Of a stretch of 64,000 bases of DNA, positions 17,952 to 26,576 are shown piece by piece. How positions within the stretch are numbered: the stretch's first letter is position 1; each line of letters starts with the position of its first letter. The position numbers and the translations under genes are program-made. The notes below the pieces were generated by a model that was given only the letters and a program-made list of their open reading frames with translations, was not told the DNA's origin and made no database searches. Source of the stretch: Bauldia litoralis (GTDB taxonomy: Bacteria > Pseudomonadota > Alphaproteobacteria > Rhizobiales > Kaistiaceae); NCBI RefSeq assembly GCF_900104485.1, contig NZ_FMXQ01000011.1:1-64000 (forward strand), read 5' to 3'.

Positions 17952-18994
17952 GTGAGATACCGGGTGGTGCCATGACCGACCGCGACCAGATGAAAGACCT
18001 GCAGACGCCGACCCCGCGGCAGTTGCTCGACTGGCGTGATCGGATCCTGTCGGAAGTCGAGACTCACATGGAGGCAGGCCGGATCGCGGAAGCCGAGGCC
18101 TGCCTGCACATGCTCGGAAAGACTACCACGGACGAGACGACGCTGGCCAAGACCGACCGGTATCTTCCCAGCCTTGCAAGGGGGCGAAACGTGGTGGCAA
18201 GCTTCGATCCGTTGCGGCAGCCGACCGCTGACGAAGTCGTTATCATTTACGGAAACTACCCACACATGTTCACCAACGTGGTGGTGAACAATCCGATCCA
18301 ACGCCATGTGTCGCACTTCTGGAGTTTCCGGAACGACAAGGTTGAATCCGATCCGAGATGGTCCGGAGTGGATCGGATCTTCGTCATCAACATGGAGGAA
18401 CGCGTCGACCGGTATGACTCGCTCTTGCGCGAGCTTGCTTCGGCGCGGGCCCCGCTTGACCGCCTGACGCGCATCGCTGCCTGCCGCCCGGAGAGCGACG
18501 ACAAGTCGGAATTGGGCGGGCAGATCGCCTGCCTGCAGAGCCATATCGCGACATTACGCAAGGCTCAGGCCGAGCGGCATGACAATGTCCTGGTGCTTGA
18601 AGACGACTTCTGCTTCACCAGCGACATCGACCAGCATCTCACCGACCTGGCGATGTTTTTTGAGCGCCGTTACCCCTATTGGATCTGCCTTGTCGCGACC
18701 AGCAAATATGGCGCCATCGAACCGAAGGACGACTTGGTTTCTCTATCTTTTCAGCGCGTAACGAATACCGCCGGATATCTTCTTTCGCGCGATGGCCTGG
18801 AACGATTGCTGCCGGTATTCGAGTCGGCGCTTGAGCGTTTGAAGGCAACGGGAGATTCCTCGACTGCCGCAGTGGACCGATGCTGGGCTGTATTGCAACC
18901 TTCCGAGAAATTCTTCGTCTTTCGGCGAAAATTCGGCTTTCAGGTCTCCAGCTTCAGTAACATTGAACAAAACATTTTCAGGTATCTGGACTAG
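17948..18994 (+). CDS. Glycosyltransferase family 25 (LPS-type) protein
   Basis: A 348-residue protein starting at ATG 17948, which overlaps the previous stop as ATGA; a second in-frame ATG lies at 17972. Residues ~20-130 are a helical N-terminal segment shared with the paralogue downstream (YGNYPH, VVVNNPI, DPRWSG). The GT25 domain follows: DRIFVINMEERVDRYD, the conserved ACLQSHIATLRKA segment and the metal-binding VLVLEDDF. GT25 enzymes usually add galactose or glucose to lipooligosaccharide-like acceptors, which fits galE in this locus. The acceptor is not known. The C-terminus is intact compared with the paralogue. Confidence 0.85.
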   Translation: MSEIPGGAMTDRDQMKDLQTPTPRQLLDWRDRILSEVETHMEAGRIAEAEACLHMLGKTTTDETTLAKTDRYLPSLARGRNVVASFDPLRQPTADEVVIIYGNYPHMFTNVVVNNPIQRHVSHFWSFRNDKVESDPRWSGVDRIFVINMEERVDRYDSLLRELASARAPLDRLTRIAACRPESDDKSELGGQIACLQSHIATLRKAQAERHDNVLVLEDDFCFTSDIDQHLTDLAMFFERRYPYWICLVATSKYGAIEPKDDLVSLSFQRVTNTAGYLLSRDGLERLLPVFESALERLKATGDSSTAAVDRCWAVLQPSEKFFVFRRKFGFQVSSFSNIEQNIFRYLD

Positions 18995-19092
18995 CGACGC
19001 ACTTAATGAATGTCCTTTTGCCCCGGATATGGCCGAGCGTTCGGCGGACCGGAGCAGGCGCGCGTTAGGATCAGAGCCGAGTACCGTTAGCG

Positions 19093-21216
19093 ATGCCCCC
19101 TCAACCCGAACTGCCAGTGCATTGGTGCCGAGTCGTCATGAATCGCGAGACCCGGCGATTTGTGGAGTCCCTGCCCCGCTTCGAACTAGATGTCATCGAA
19201 ATCAGCGGAGACAGGTGGGACGACCCCACCCTGGGATTCCGGACCTATCGGAATTACTTTTATCCTGACTTCGACATATGCGACGCGCCATTCGGTTCGG
19301 AAATCTGCGACCTCGTGATACTGGAACAGGTGCTCGAACATGTGCGATCGCCTGCCCGAGCACTCCGCAACAGCCTCGAAATGTTGAGGCCGGGAGGATG
19401 GGTGTTGGTTACCACGCCGTTCCTGATCCGGTTCCATCCCCAGCCGCAGGACCTGTATCGCTGGACCGCAGACGGACTGCGGATCCTGCTTGAGGAAGCT
19501 GGGTTCCGACAGGTCAAGACTAACGCATGGGGCAACCGAGACTGCCTGATCGCGGACATGACCCCCGGTCCCGACTGGACTTACTTCGACCCCAAACGTC
19601 ATAGTCTGGTCAACGAGCCGCAATTTCCCCTTTCGGTGTGGGGTACCGCACTCAGGCCGCCAATCAAGACGACGACCGCGAAGGTCATGAAAGCTGGGGT
19701 CTGGAGCTATTTCTTGCTGTCGAGTTTGATCTTGGCGAATGGTGAAAAGTCACGGGTCCTCAGAGAGCGCCCATGGTCCCTGCGGGTCGCCGGACAGGAA
19801 AGGGCGGAACTCCTGACATTCGCAGATCCGGAGCGCCTGCGCGTATCGATTGAACAGCAGGAATCTCAGGCGACTTTCGACATCCAACTCAATCGGGACG
19901 GCTATGAGGTGGCCAAAAATGGCCGCTACCGGGTGACGATGGCTGCCAAGGCGGACGCGCCACGTGAAATGGGCCTGGGCTTTTCCAAGGGCGGGGAACC
20001 GTGGTCGAACCTGGGACTGTACCGCGTTCTGCCACTAACGACGGAATGGAGCGAATTCAGCCAGGACTTCCGGATAGCGTCTGACGAAGACAACGCGCGG
20101 ATCCACTTCGATCTGGGCGGCTCCGGGATCTCGGTGGAACTCTCGTTGGTTCGACTGTGGAAAGTCGCAGAAGACGGTCTGATCGCGATGAGCACGTCCA
20201 GCCCATCGAAGCCGAAAAATCTGCGCACCTCCTCTACCCAGGACATCCTGACGTGGCGGGACCGTATCGTGATGGAAGCGGCTGCATATATGGAGCAGGG
20301 CGAGACCGAACCCGGTGAAGCGTGGCTGAAGAAGTTGGAGAACGCCACGATCGACGCCTGGACGCTCGAGAAGACGGACCCCTACCTGTCTCGCATTGCA
20401 AGGGGCCGACGGGTTGTGGCGAGCTTCGATCCGGCGCGGCGGCCTGCCGACGATGAAGTGGTCATCGTCTACGGAAATTATCCGCATTTCTACGAGAATG
20501 TGGTGGTCAACAACCCGATCCGGCGTCACGTGACCGACTTCTGGAGCCTCCAGCACGACAAGGTCGAAGCCGATCCCAGGTGGTCCGGCATTGGGCAGAT
20601 CTTCCTGATCAACCTCGACATGCGCATGGATCGCTATGACGCCACCCTGCGTGAACTGGCGTCGATGAGAGCACCTTTCGATCGGGTAACGCGCTTTTCC
20701 GCGATCAAACCGGCCGACAACGACGAGACCGAGTTAGGCAGACACGTCGCGTGCTTGCGAAGCCACATAGAAGTCCTGCGTCAGGCGCGAGCCAATCGGC
20801 AGGAACACGTTTTGGTTCTGGAAGACGACTTCAGTTTCAGCAGCGACATTGAGCAGCATCTCACAGATCTGGGAGCTTTCTACCAGCGGAATTACGACTA
20901 CTGGATATGCCTGCTCTCAACGAGCAAATACGGGGCTATCCAGCCGAAGGACGACCTGGTGTCCCTGTCATTTCAGCCGGTCACCGGCACCGCGGGATAC
21001 CTGATTTCCAGGGCGGGCATTGAAGAGCTACTGCCGGTCTTCGAGGCCGCGGTCGAGCGCCTGGCGATGAAGGGAAATCTCAAGACCGACCCTGCGGATC
21101 GGTGCTGGTCGGTCCTGCAACCATCGGGCAAGTTCTTCACATTCCGACGAAAATTCGGCTTTCAGGTTTCCAGTTTCAGCGACATCACCGGCGATTTTTC
21201 CCGCGACTTTGACTAG
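19093..21216 (+). CDS. Methyltransferase, beta-sandwich and GT25 fusion protein
   Basis: A 707-residue protein. Residues ~1-220 are a class I methyltransferase of the Methyltransf_11 type (LVILEQVLEHVRSPA, then MLRPGGWVLVTTPF), with an atypical glycine motif (VIEISGDRW). Residues ~225-362 are a beta-sandwich closely similar to the first module of the 1158-residue protein (LGFSKGGEPWSNLGLYR). Residues ~370-707 repeat almost the whole preceding GT25 protein, with VLVLEDDF as the acidic loop. It likely methylates and glycosylates the same surface glycan. It begins 98 bp after the stand-alone GT25 gene with a weak ribosome-binding site. It looks like a duplicate that gained or kept two extra modules. 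Confidence 0.85.
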   Translation: MPPQPELPVHWCRVVMNRETRRFVESLPRFELDVIEISGDRWDDPTLGFRTYRNYFYPDFDICDAPFGSEICDLVILEQVLEHVRSPARALRNSLEMLRPGGWVLVTTPFLIRFHPQPQDLYRWTADGLRILLEEAGFRQVKTNAWGNRDCLIADMTPGPDWTYFDPKRHSLVNEPQFPLSVWGTALRPPIKTTTAKVMKAGVWSYFLLSSLILANGEKSRVLRERPWSLRVAGQERAELLTFADPERLRVSIEQQESQATFDIQLNRDGYEVAKNGRYRVTMAAKADAPREMGLGFSKGGEPWSNLGLYRVLPLTTEWSEFSQDFRIASDEDNARIHFDLGGSGISVELSLVRLWKVAEDGLIAMSTSSPSKPKNLRTSSTQDILTWRDRIVMEAAAYMEQGETEPGEAWLKKLENATIDAWTLEKTDPYLSRIARGRRVVASFDPARRPADDEVVIVYGNYPHFYENVVVNNPIRRHVTDFWSLQHDKVEADPRWSGIGQIFLINLDMRMDRYDATLRELASMRAPFDRVTRFSAIKPADNDETELGRHVACLRSHIEVLRQARANRQEHVLVLEDDFSFSSDIEQHLTDLGAFYQRNYDYWICLLSTSKYGAIQPKDDLVSLSFQPVTGTAGYLISRAGIEELLPVFEAAVERLAMKGNLKTDPADRCWSVLQPSGKFFTFRRKFGFQVSSFSDITGDFSRDFD

Positions 21217-21409
21217 CGCCGTTGATGGCGGGCGATGGCGTCGAAGGCGCGTCCGGGGTCGCGACGCCTCGCAGGTCATGTCAAAGCGCTGAGCGCGCGG
21301 TGGTCCGCCTTACAAGCAGATCGTGTTGCTGTACGGTCACGACTTAGCACCGATTCCACGAGCCCTTCTTGTCGATTAACGACGCTGTCAAACGGCTTCC
21401 AAAACGGTA

Positions 21410-22721
21410 GTGTCCAGCGTCTTTCGCACTTTTGATCACGCGACGACGGCTCCGTGTTGATGGTCATGGTCCGCGCGGAGCGGGTCCATGTTCATGTATT
21501 TCCGGGTCGACCACTGGGTTCCGGCGATGTGCCGGAGCCGGGCTGCGGCGAGGTTCAGGCAGGATTGACCGTCCGGGAATGCGCCCACGACCCGGGTTCG
21601 TCGCCTGATCTCGCGCATGATCCGCTCCAGCGGGTTGTTGGTCCTGAGCTTGATCCAGTGGCTGTCCGGAAAGGCGTAGTAGGTCAGGGTCTCGCCGACG
21701 TGCTGCTCGACCAGATTGGCGGCTTTCACCATCCGCTGCTGGCGCAATTCGGCAGCGACCGCCTCGGCCTTGCCGGCAGCCGTGTCCCGGTTTTCCTGGG
21801 CGTAGATCGCCTTGGGCATATGGCTGACCTCGCGAATCTTCGTGCTCGGCACATGGCTGAAGACGTTGCGGTAAAAATGCACGACGCACCTTTGCCACCG
21901 CGTGTCCGGCAGATAATCAGACACGCTCTCGACCAGGCTGCGGCAGGCGTCGGAAACGACCAGTTCGACACCCTTGAGACCGCGGTCGACCAGGTGACGC
22001 AGGAAAGCCGACCAGCCCGACTTATCCTCCTTGGCGCCCTCGCAGATGCCGAGGATCTCACGATAGCCCTCGGCGGTGACGCCGATCGCGACGAGCAGCG
22101 AGACGTTCCGCACCTCGGCCACCCAACACCGCTTCATCACGATCCCGTCGAGAAAAACGTACGGATGCTCGCCCTCGATCGGCTTGTGTCGCCATTCCTC
22201 GATCTTGGCATAGATCTTCTTGTTGAGATTGGAGACCGTGCTCGGGCTGACCCGCGTCCCCCAGAGCGCCTCGGTGATGTCCTCGACGCGGCGCACCGAG
22301 ACGCCGGCAAAATACATCTCGATCAGCGCTTCCTCGACAGAACTCTCTCGCCGCTGGTAGCGCTCGATGATGGCCGTCTCGAAGGTCTGCCGACGTAGCT
22401 TCGGAACCTTGAGGCTGACCTTGCCCGCCTTCGTCTCAAGATTGCGCTCGTAGTGGCCGGCGCGGGTGTCCTGGCGCCCCTCGGTCCGTTCATATCGACC
22501 GGCGCCGCAGAGACGGTCCGCTTCCGCGTCGAGCATCGCGTTCAGCGCTTCCTCGACCGTGCCTCGAACCATCTCGCCCAGATGGTCCCTGATCCGCGCC
22601 TCATCGATCTGGATCACCTGGCCCATCGGCTTGGCCTCCGGCTTCTCGTCCATCTCAGCTCCTCTCAGATATCCTGAAGGGAGCCGCCTCGCTCGGCAAA
22701 TGTGCGAAAGATTCTGTACGT
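21410..22721 (-). mobile_element. IS256-family insertion sequence
   Basis: The element is bounded by imperfect inverted repeats sharing the core tctttcgcac: 21420-21434 on the left and its complement at 22697-22711 on the right, with weaker similarity in the outermost 10 bp. It holds one transposase gene. The 8 bp on each side (21402-21409 and 22722-22729) do not match, so there is no target duplication, which suggests a rearrangement at one end after insertion. It marks the border between the glycan locus and the catabolic operons. Confidence 0.8.
21436..22653 (-). CDS. IS256-family (Mutator-type) transposase
   Basis: A 405-residue transposase, the full length for the family. Visible features are the N-terminal VEEALNAMLDAEADRLCGA segment, the RRESSVEEALIEMYFAGVSV region, the catalytic Asp stretches YVFLDGIVMK and LVVSDACRSL, the WQRCVVHFYRN segment and the C-terminal NNPLERIMREIRRRTRVVGA containing the catalytic Glu. 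It moves DNA by copy-paste transposition through a circular form. The frame is intact and may be functional. Confidence 0.93.
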   Translation of the reverse strand: MDEKPEAKPMGQVIQIDEARIRDHLGEMVRGTVEEALNAMLDAEADRLCGAGRYERTEGRQDTRAGHYERNLETKAGKVSLKVPKLRRQTFETAIIERYQRRESSVEEALIEMYFAGVSVRRVEDITEALWGTRVSPSTVSNLNKKIYAKIEEWRHKPIEGEHPYVFLDGIVMKRCWVAEVRNVSLLVAIGVTAEGYREILGICEGAKEDKSGWSAFLRHLVDRGLKGVELVVSDACRSLVESVSDYLPDTRWQRCVVHFYRNVFSHVPSTKIREVSHMPKAIYAQENRDTAAGKAEAVAAELRQQRMVKAANLVEQHVGETLTYYAFPDSHWIKLRTNNPLERIMREIRRRTRVVGAFPDGQSCLNLAAARLRHIAGTQWSTRKYMNMDPLRADHDHQHGAVVA

Positions 22722-22770
22722 TATCCCCAAAACTGACCCCCGATCGGCGTCCAATTCTGACCCCCTCGGT
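22722..22770. mobile_element. Relic of an IS21-family terminus
   Basis: Two copies of a ccaa-(aa/tt)-ctgaccccc motif lie 24 bp apart at 22727-22741 and 22751-22765, directly against the IS256 end. Such repeated cca...tgaccccc units resemble the transposase-binding repeats at the ends of IS21-family elements. No istA or istB gene is nearby, so this is only a remnant. Confidence 0.4.
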
Positions 22771-23615
22771 GTGACGCGGGACGGTCAGCGTTTACCTTGG
22801 TGGATCCATTGGCGGGACGGAAGTCAGGAAGTTGCTGGATCTTCCTTTTCAGAGCAACGCGCTACGTGAACCGCTGCAACACACTAAAACAATGACTTAG
22901 AGGTAGAGACTATTGGATCCCAGTACCCCTCCCTCCGCCGACGGGGCACTTCCTTCGCGACCTCGGCCAGAGAGAGTTTGATCCCGGTTCCCTTCCCTCT
23001 ACCAACACCGCAGTCGAACCCGCTCTCCGAACCTCCCTCGATGCACCACAAGCGCGCGTTGTCATGCCCCCGCTGACAGAGCTTCTGCACCTTCGGCATC
23101 GATCTCCATGTCTCGGTACTCTCTCTTGGCCGTTGTTCTTCAGACTCCGGTCAATGGCCAAACGAGACGGAGGTTGGGGACATTGAAATGCTTGCGTTCT
23201 TCGCGACTCTATCGAGTTGGGGTTGTGACCCTTTTGCTTGAGGTGAAAGGACAAACGCCTGTTTCGAATTCGCTCGTACTGGGCACGAGCGGGCGCCGGA
23301 TTTGATTCGGCTCAATCTTCGACCTCCATCGAGTCGATCCGGTGATTCATGTCGCCTGCATGGGCGCCTGCCCGGCGTCGCCATGGCCAATCCTGACAGG
23401 GCCGGAAGGGCTAGACTGCCCCTTGGTCAAAGGCGGAAACGCCATTCGCGGCCGTATTTCATCACATCGAGCGCTCCTCTTGGAGCCCACTAAAGCCGGC
23501 TCCATCGGGAGAGCGCCCCGCCGTCGTCCGTTTCTCGCGCTCGGCAATAAAAGAAACTTTCACCATTGTAGAAAATAAAAAGAAAGTCGCAAATGAAAGA
23601 GGGAGGAAACAAGAA
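22771..23615. other. Gene-free stretch before the sugar operon
   Basis: About 845 bp with no convincing gene on either strand; the short open frames lack family similarity and ribosome-binding sites. It contains one copy of a dispersed repeat (22968-23005). Near its end it turns AT-rich (23545-23610), holding gaaactttc (23553-23561) and a gggagga ribosome-binding site for the RpiR gene; this part is the likely operon promoter. The rest is probably debris from transposition. Confidence 0.55.
22968..23005. repeat. Dispersed repeat, copy 1
   Basis: The 18-bp cagagagagtttgatccc, followed by a variant of c-cttcc-c-tctaccaa, recurs at 37470-37507. Both copies are in gene-poor spacers. I do not recognise the family. 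Confidence 0.55.
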
Positions 23616-24530
23616 GTGAACCCGACGCTCGACCCCATGAGGGCGCTGTCAGCGCTTGCGATCTGCGGAAGTGGCGCTTTTGCGTCGCTAGCGACGTGGG
23701 TGATCAACAACCGAGATCGCGTTGCCGACATGCCCTTGGGCGAGATTGCTGCCGCTTCCAAGGTCAGCGAAACAACAGTGTTCCGCTTCGCCCGGCAACT
23801 AGGCTTTTCTGGCTATCGCGAGATGCGCGTTGCCCTCGCTGAACTGCGGGGCATCGCGCATGGGCAAAAGCTCTCTGAAGAGTGGATGAGCGCAAGCCAC
23901 AACGATCCATATTCAGCGATCATCAACAACACGATCAACGTGCACTCGGAGATTTTGCGAAATACGGCAGTGCTGACCGATCCGATCGCCCTGCGCTCGG
24001 CAGTGACCTTCATCCAGAATGCACGCGTCATCAACGTATTCGGCTTCGGCAGTTCGACGGGCCCTGTTGTCGACCTCTACCAGCGGCTCATCCGTTTTGG
24101 CTACGTCGCAAGCAACTACAGCGATCCGCATGTGCTTACCGCGGTCACGGCAAACCCGCCCGCTGGTTCGCTCTTCTTCGGCATCTCCTTTTCCGGTCAA
24201 TCGAAGGACGTGGTCGACGTTCTGGCATCCGCTAACCGTCAGGGCCTGCCGTCGGTTCTCATCACAAGTCATCCGGATTCCGCGGCCGCGCAGTTGGCCA
24301 ACGTTGTCCTGCATTCCGCCCCCGCCGGCGCGGTCGGCGGAAGCGAAACCGTGGGCACGCGCATTTCGCAACTCACCATGATCGAAATGATCTGCACAGG
24401 GCTCGCGCTCGAACATCCCCGCAAGAACGAATTCCTGCGCAACGCGGCGGTGATCGAGCGTGAGATCGAAAAGAAACGTGTCGCGGAAAAGCTCCCGACA
24501 CCAACCGAAAACCTCCACAGGATCAGGTAA
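23616..24530 (+). CDS. MurR/RpiR-family transcriptional regulator
   Basis: A 304-residue regulator with GTG start 23616 behind a strong gggagga site. Residues ~41-63 are the RpiR helix-turn-helix (LGEIAAASKVSETTVFRFAR), and ~120-255 are a SIS sugar-phosphate-binding domain (VFGFGSSTGP 141-150, SFSGQSKDVV 191-200). Such proteins sense a phosphosugar and usually repress, sometimes activate, the adjacent catabolic operon. It is the first gene of the cluster and is followed after 4 bp by the aldolase, so it probably controls its own operon. The effector is likely the phosphorylated product of the FGGY kinase (inference). Confidence 0.92.
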   Translation: MNPTLDPMRALSALAICGSGAFASLATWVINNRDRVADMPLGEIAAASKVSETTVFRFARQLGFSGYREMRVALAELRGIAHGQKLSEEWMSASHNDPYSAIINNTINVHSEILRNTAVLTDPIALRSAVTFIQNARVINVFGFGSSTGPVVDLYQRLIRFGYVASNYSDPHVLTAVTANPPAGSLFFGISFSGQSKDVVDVLASANRQGLPSVLITSHPDSAAAQLANVVLHSAPAGAVGGSETVGTRISQLTMIEMICTGLALEHPRKNEFLRNAAVIEREIEKKRVAEKLPTPTENLHRIR

Positions 24531-24534
24531 GTCA

Positions 24535-25173
24535 ATGTCCACTTACGACGACGCACACATCAGAACTGAGATCGTTGAGATCTGCAAGAAAATGGCCGAT
24601 CAGGGCCTTGTGGCCGGTACCGAAGGCAATGTCAGCGCACGCGCCGACGGTGGGACCGTCCTGATGACGCCATCCGGTTACAATAAGGGGGACATCACCG
24701 CCGACATGCTTTTGCGCCTGACCCCCGATGGCAATGTCGTCGAGGGCGACCTCGCGCCGACTTCCGAAAAGTGGATGCACCTCGAGTTCTACAAACAACG
24801 CCCGAAGTCCAACGGCGTTGCACACGGTCATCCGGTCTACTGCACGGCTTTCGCTGCTGCGCATCGCGACCTTCCGCACAACATTCTTCCTGAACTTGTG
24901 GCGGTCATCGGCCAGATAGCGACCGTTCCTTATGGCCGCCCGTCCTCTGCCAAGCTGGCCGAGGCGCTGGCGCCCTACGTGCTCCGCCACAACGTGTTCC
25001 TGCTCGAGAACCACGGCGCGACGGCCGTGGGGGCGAATGTGCGCGACGCTTTCCACCGCCTGCAAGTGGCGGAGGCCTACGCCAAGACTGTGTGGGCCGC
25101 CGAGGCATTGGGCGGCGTGAAGCCGATGACGATGGCCCAGGTCGCAGACCTGCCGCTGCCGTCATTCGAATAG
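24535..25173 (+). CDS. Class II aldolase/adducin-family protein (fuculose-phosphate-aldolase-like)
   Basis: A 212-residue zinc aldolase with ATG at 24535, 4 bp after the RpiR stop. The conserved TEGNVSAR (29-36), catalytic Glu in PTSEKW (E78), zinc ligands H97 and H99 (VAHGHP) and H160 (LLENHGA) are all present. The family cleaves ketose-1-phosphates to dihydroxyacetone phosphate and an aldehyde, or epimerises pentulose-5-phosphates. With the FGGY kinase in the same operon it suggests a kinase-aldolase route for an imported sugar such as a deoxy-ketose or ketopentose. The exact substrate cannot be read from the sequence. Confidence 0.88.
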   Translation: MSTYDDAHIRTEIVEICKKMADQGLVAGTEGNVSARADGGTVLMTPSGYNKGDITADMLLRLTPDGNVVEGDLAPTSEKWMHLEFYKQRPKSNGVAHGHPVYCTAFAAAHRDLPHNILPELVAVIGQIATVPYGRPSSAKLAEALAPYVLRHNVFLLENHGATAVGANVRDAFHRLQVAEAYAKTVWAAEALGGVKPMTMAQVADLPLPSFE

Positions 25174-25214
25174 CCGAAAAACAGAAAAGCCAGTCCAACC
25201 CAGGGAGGATAAAC

Positions 25215-26495
25215 ATGAAGAAGCTTCTACTCTCGACCACCGCCATCGCAATGGCGACGACCGTCGCGACCACAGCGGTCGCGCAGGAAACGACAGTGAC
25301 CTACAGGTCATGGAGCCCGGTGATCCAGACGCTTGATAAGATGGTCGAAGCCACAGAGGCCGCCCATCCCGGAATCGCGATTGATGTAAAGACCTTCAAT
25401 TATGGGGAGTATCTCGTCGATCTGCAGACCCGCGCCAACTCCGGCGACATGCCGGACCTCGTAGGCCTGGAGCCCGGCGCACTGACGCAGCAGTACCGTC
25501 AGCAACTCGCGCCCGCACAGCAATGCGCCCAATCCGTCTGGGGCGACGACTGGCAATCGAAGTTCTACCCGTTGGCAGTCGACCAAGTCCGCCTCGGCAA
25601 CCCGGAAGGCGACGACAATTTCTACGGGCTTCCGGTGCTCACCCAGACCATCAACCTTTGGTACACCGTTCCGGTTCTGGAAGACCTGAGTCTTGAGGCG
25701 CCAACGACCTACGAGGAACTCAAGGCTCTCGCCGATGCCGCCCGGGAGGCCGGCTATGCGCCGATGATGATCGGCGCGGGCGACGGATGGATTCGTCGCG
25801 ACGTCTTCATGCAGTTGATCCACAACGTCGCGCCGGGCCTGATCTACCAGGCTGAAGCCGGAGACGTTCCGTGGACCGATGCGCGCTTCGTTGAAGCGAT
25901 GCAGGCTTGGAAGAACATGTTCGACGACGGCATCTTCCAGGATGGCGCGCTCGGATTGTCGCACTATCCCGGTGCAGTCGAGGTGATTGAGAGCGGACGT
26001 GCGGCAACCTTCCCGATGGGCGCGTGGTGGCAGCAGCAGGCCGCCGGCGACAATCCCACGCCTTTGTCCGAGAACCTGTCCGGCTATGCCGCCTTCAAGT
26101 TCCCGGACGTGACCGGAAAGGGCGCGCCGAATGATTTCCTCGGCGGCATCGACGTCATGATCGGCATTTCGAAGGACGCCGACTACGACGCCGCCTGCAA
26201 GGTTTTGACCGACTGGATCGGCGGCGCCGGTGCCCAGACACTGATCAACACCTTCAACGATCTGCCCGCCTTCGTCGGTCTGCGGCCCGAAAAGTTCGGC
26301 AGCGCCAACCAGGAAGCGGTGTGGGACATGTTTACGGAAGAGTGGCTTCCCACGGTCAAATACGCCCGGCAGCTCGCTTCGCCCGACGTCAAGCAGGCGC
26401 TCGAGGATGCCCTTGCAGCCGTTGCTGCCGGCGACAAAACTCCGGAAGAGGGCATGGCGATGGTGCAGGCAGCCTACGATTCCAGCAAAGGCTGA
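25215..26495 (+). CDS. Sugar ABC transporter substrate-binding protein (CUT1 type)
   Basis: A 426-residue extracellular solute-binding protein of family 1. ATG 25215 follows an agggagga site; residues 1-23 are a Sec signal peptide ending in TTAVA-QE. The mature protein shows the usual two-lobe pattern (VTYRSWSPVIQTLDKMVEA, SGDMPDLVGLEPG). It captures a mono- or oligosaccharide in the periplasm for the two permeases and ATPase downstream. A GC-rich hairpin follows the gene, likely setting a higher mRNA level than for the permeases. Confidence 0.92.
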   Translation: MKKLLLSTTAIAMATTVATTAVAQETTVTYRSWSPVIQTLDKMVEATEAAHPGIAIDVKTFNYGEYLVDLQTRANSGDMPDLVGLEPGALTQQYRQQLAPAQQCAQSVWGDDWQSKFYPLAVDQVRLGNPEGDDNFYGLPVLTQTINLWYTVPVLEDLSLEAPTTYEELKALADAAREAGYAPMMIGAGDGWIRRDVFMQLIHNVAPGLIYQAEAGDVPWTDARFVEAMQAWKNMFDDGIFQDGALGLSHYPGAVEVIESGRAATFPMGAWWQQQAAGDNPTPLSENLSGYAAFKFPDVTGKGAPNDFLGGIDVMIGISKDADYDAACKVLTDWIGGAGAQTLINTFNDLPAFVGLRPEKFGSANQEAVWDMFTEEWLPTVKYARQLASPDVKQALEDALAAVAAGDKTPEEGMAMVQAAYDSSKG

Positions 26496-26524
26496 TTCCA
26501 GCTAGCTGGCCCCAAGACCTCCCA

Positions 26525-26553
26525 GCCGGTCGCGAGGCGAACTCGCGGCCGGC
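26525..26553 (+). promoter_or_regulatory. Intercistronic hairpin after the sugar-binding-protein gene
   Basis: gccggtcgcgag (26525-26536) pairs with ctcgcggccggc (26542-26553) in a 12-bp stem with one G-U pair and a 5-nt loop. There is no T-run, so it is more likely an mRNA-stabilising or partial-termination element between binding-protein and permease genes. Confidence 0.6.
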
Positions 26554-26576
26554 CCGCAAATGACAGCCGGTTCGAC

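Noticed and set aside
23553-23600. Possible RpiR operator (gaaactttc and nearby A-rich repeats)
   Set aside because: The palindrome is only 9 bp and the A-rich stretch could match many motifs; kept as part of the promoter spacer, not as a site.
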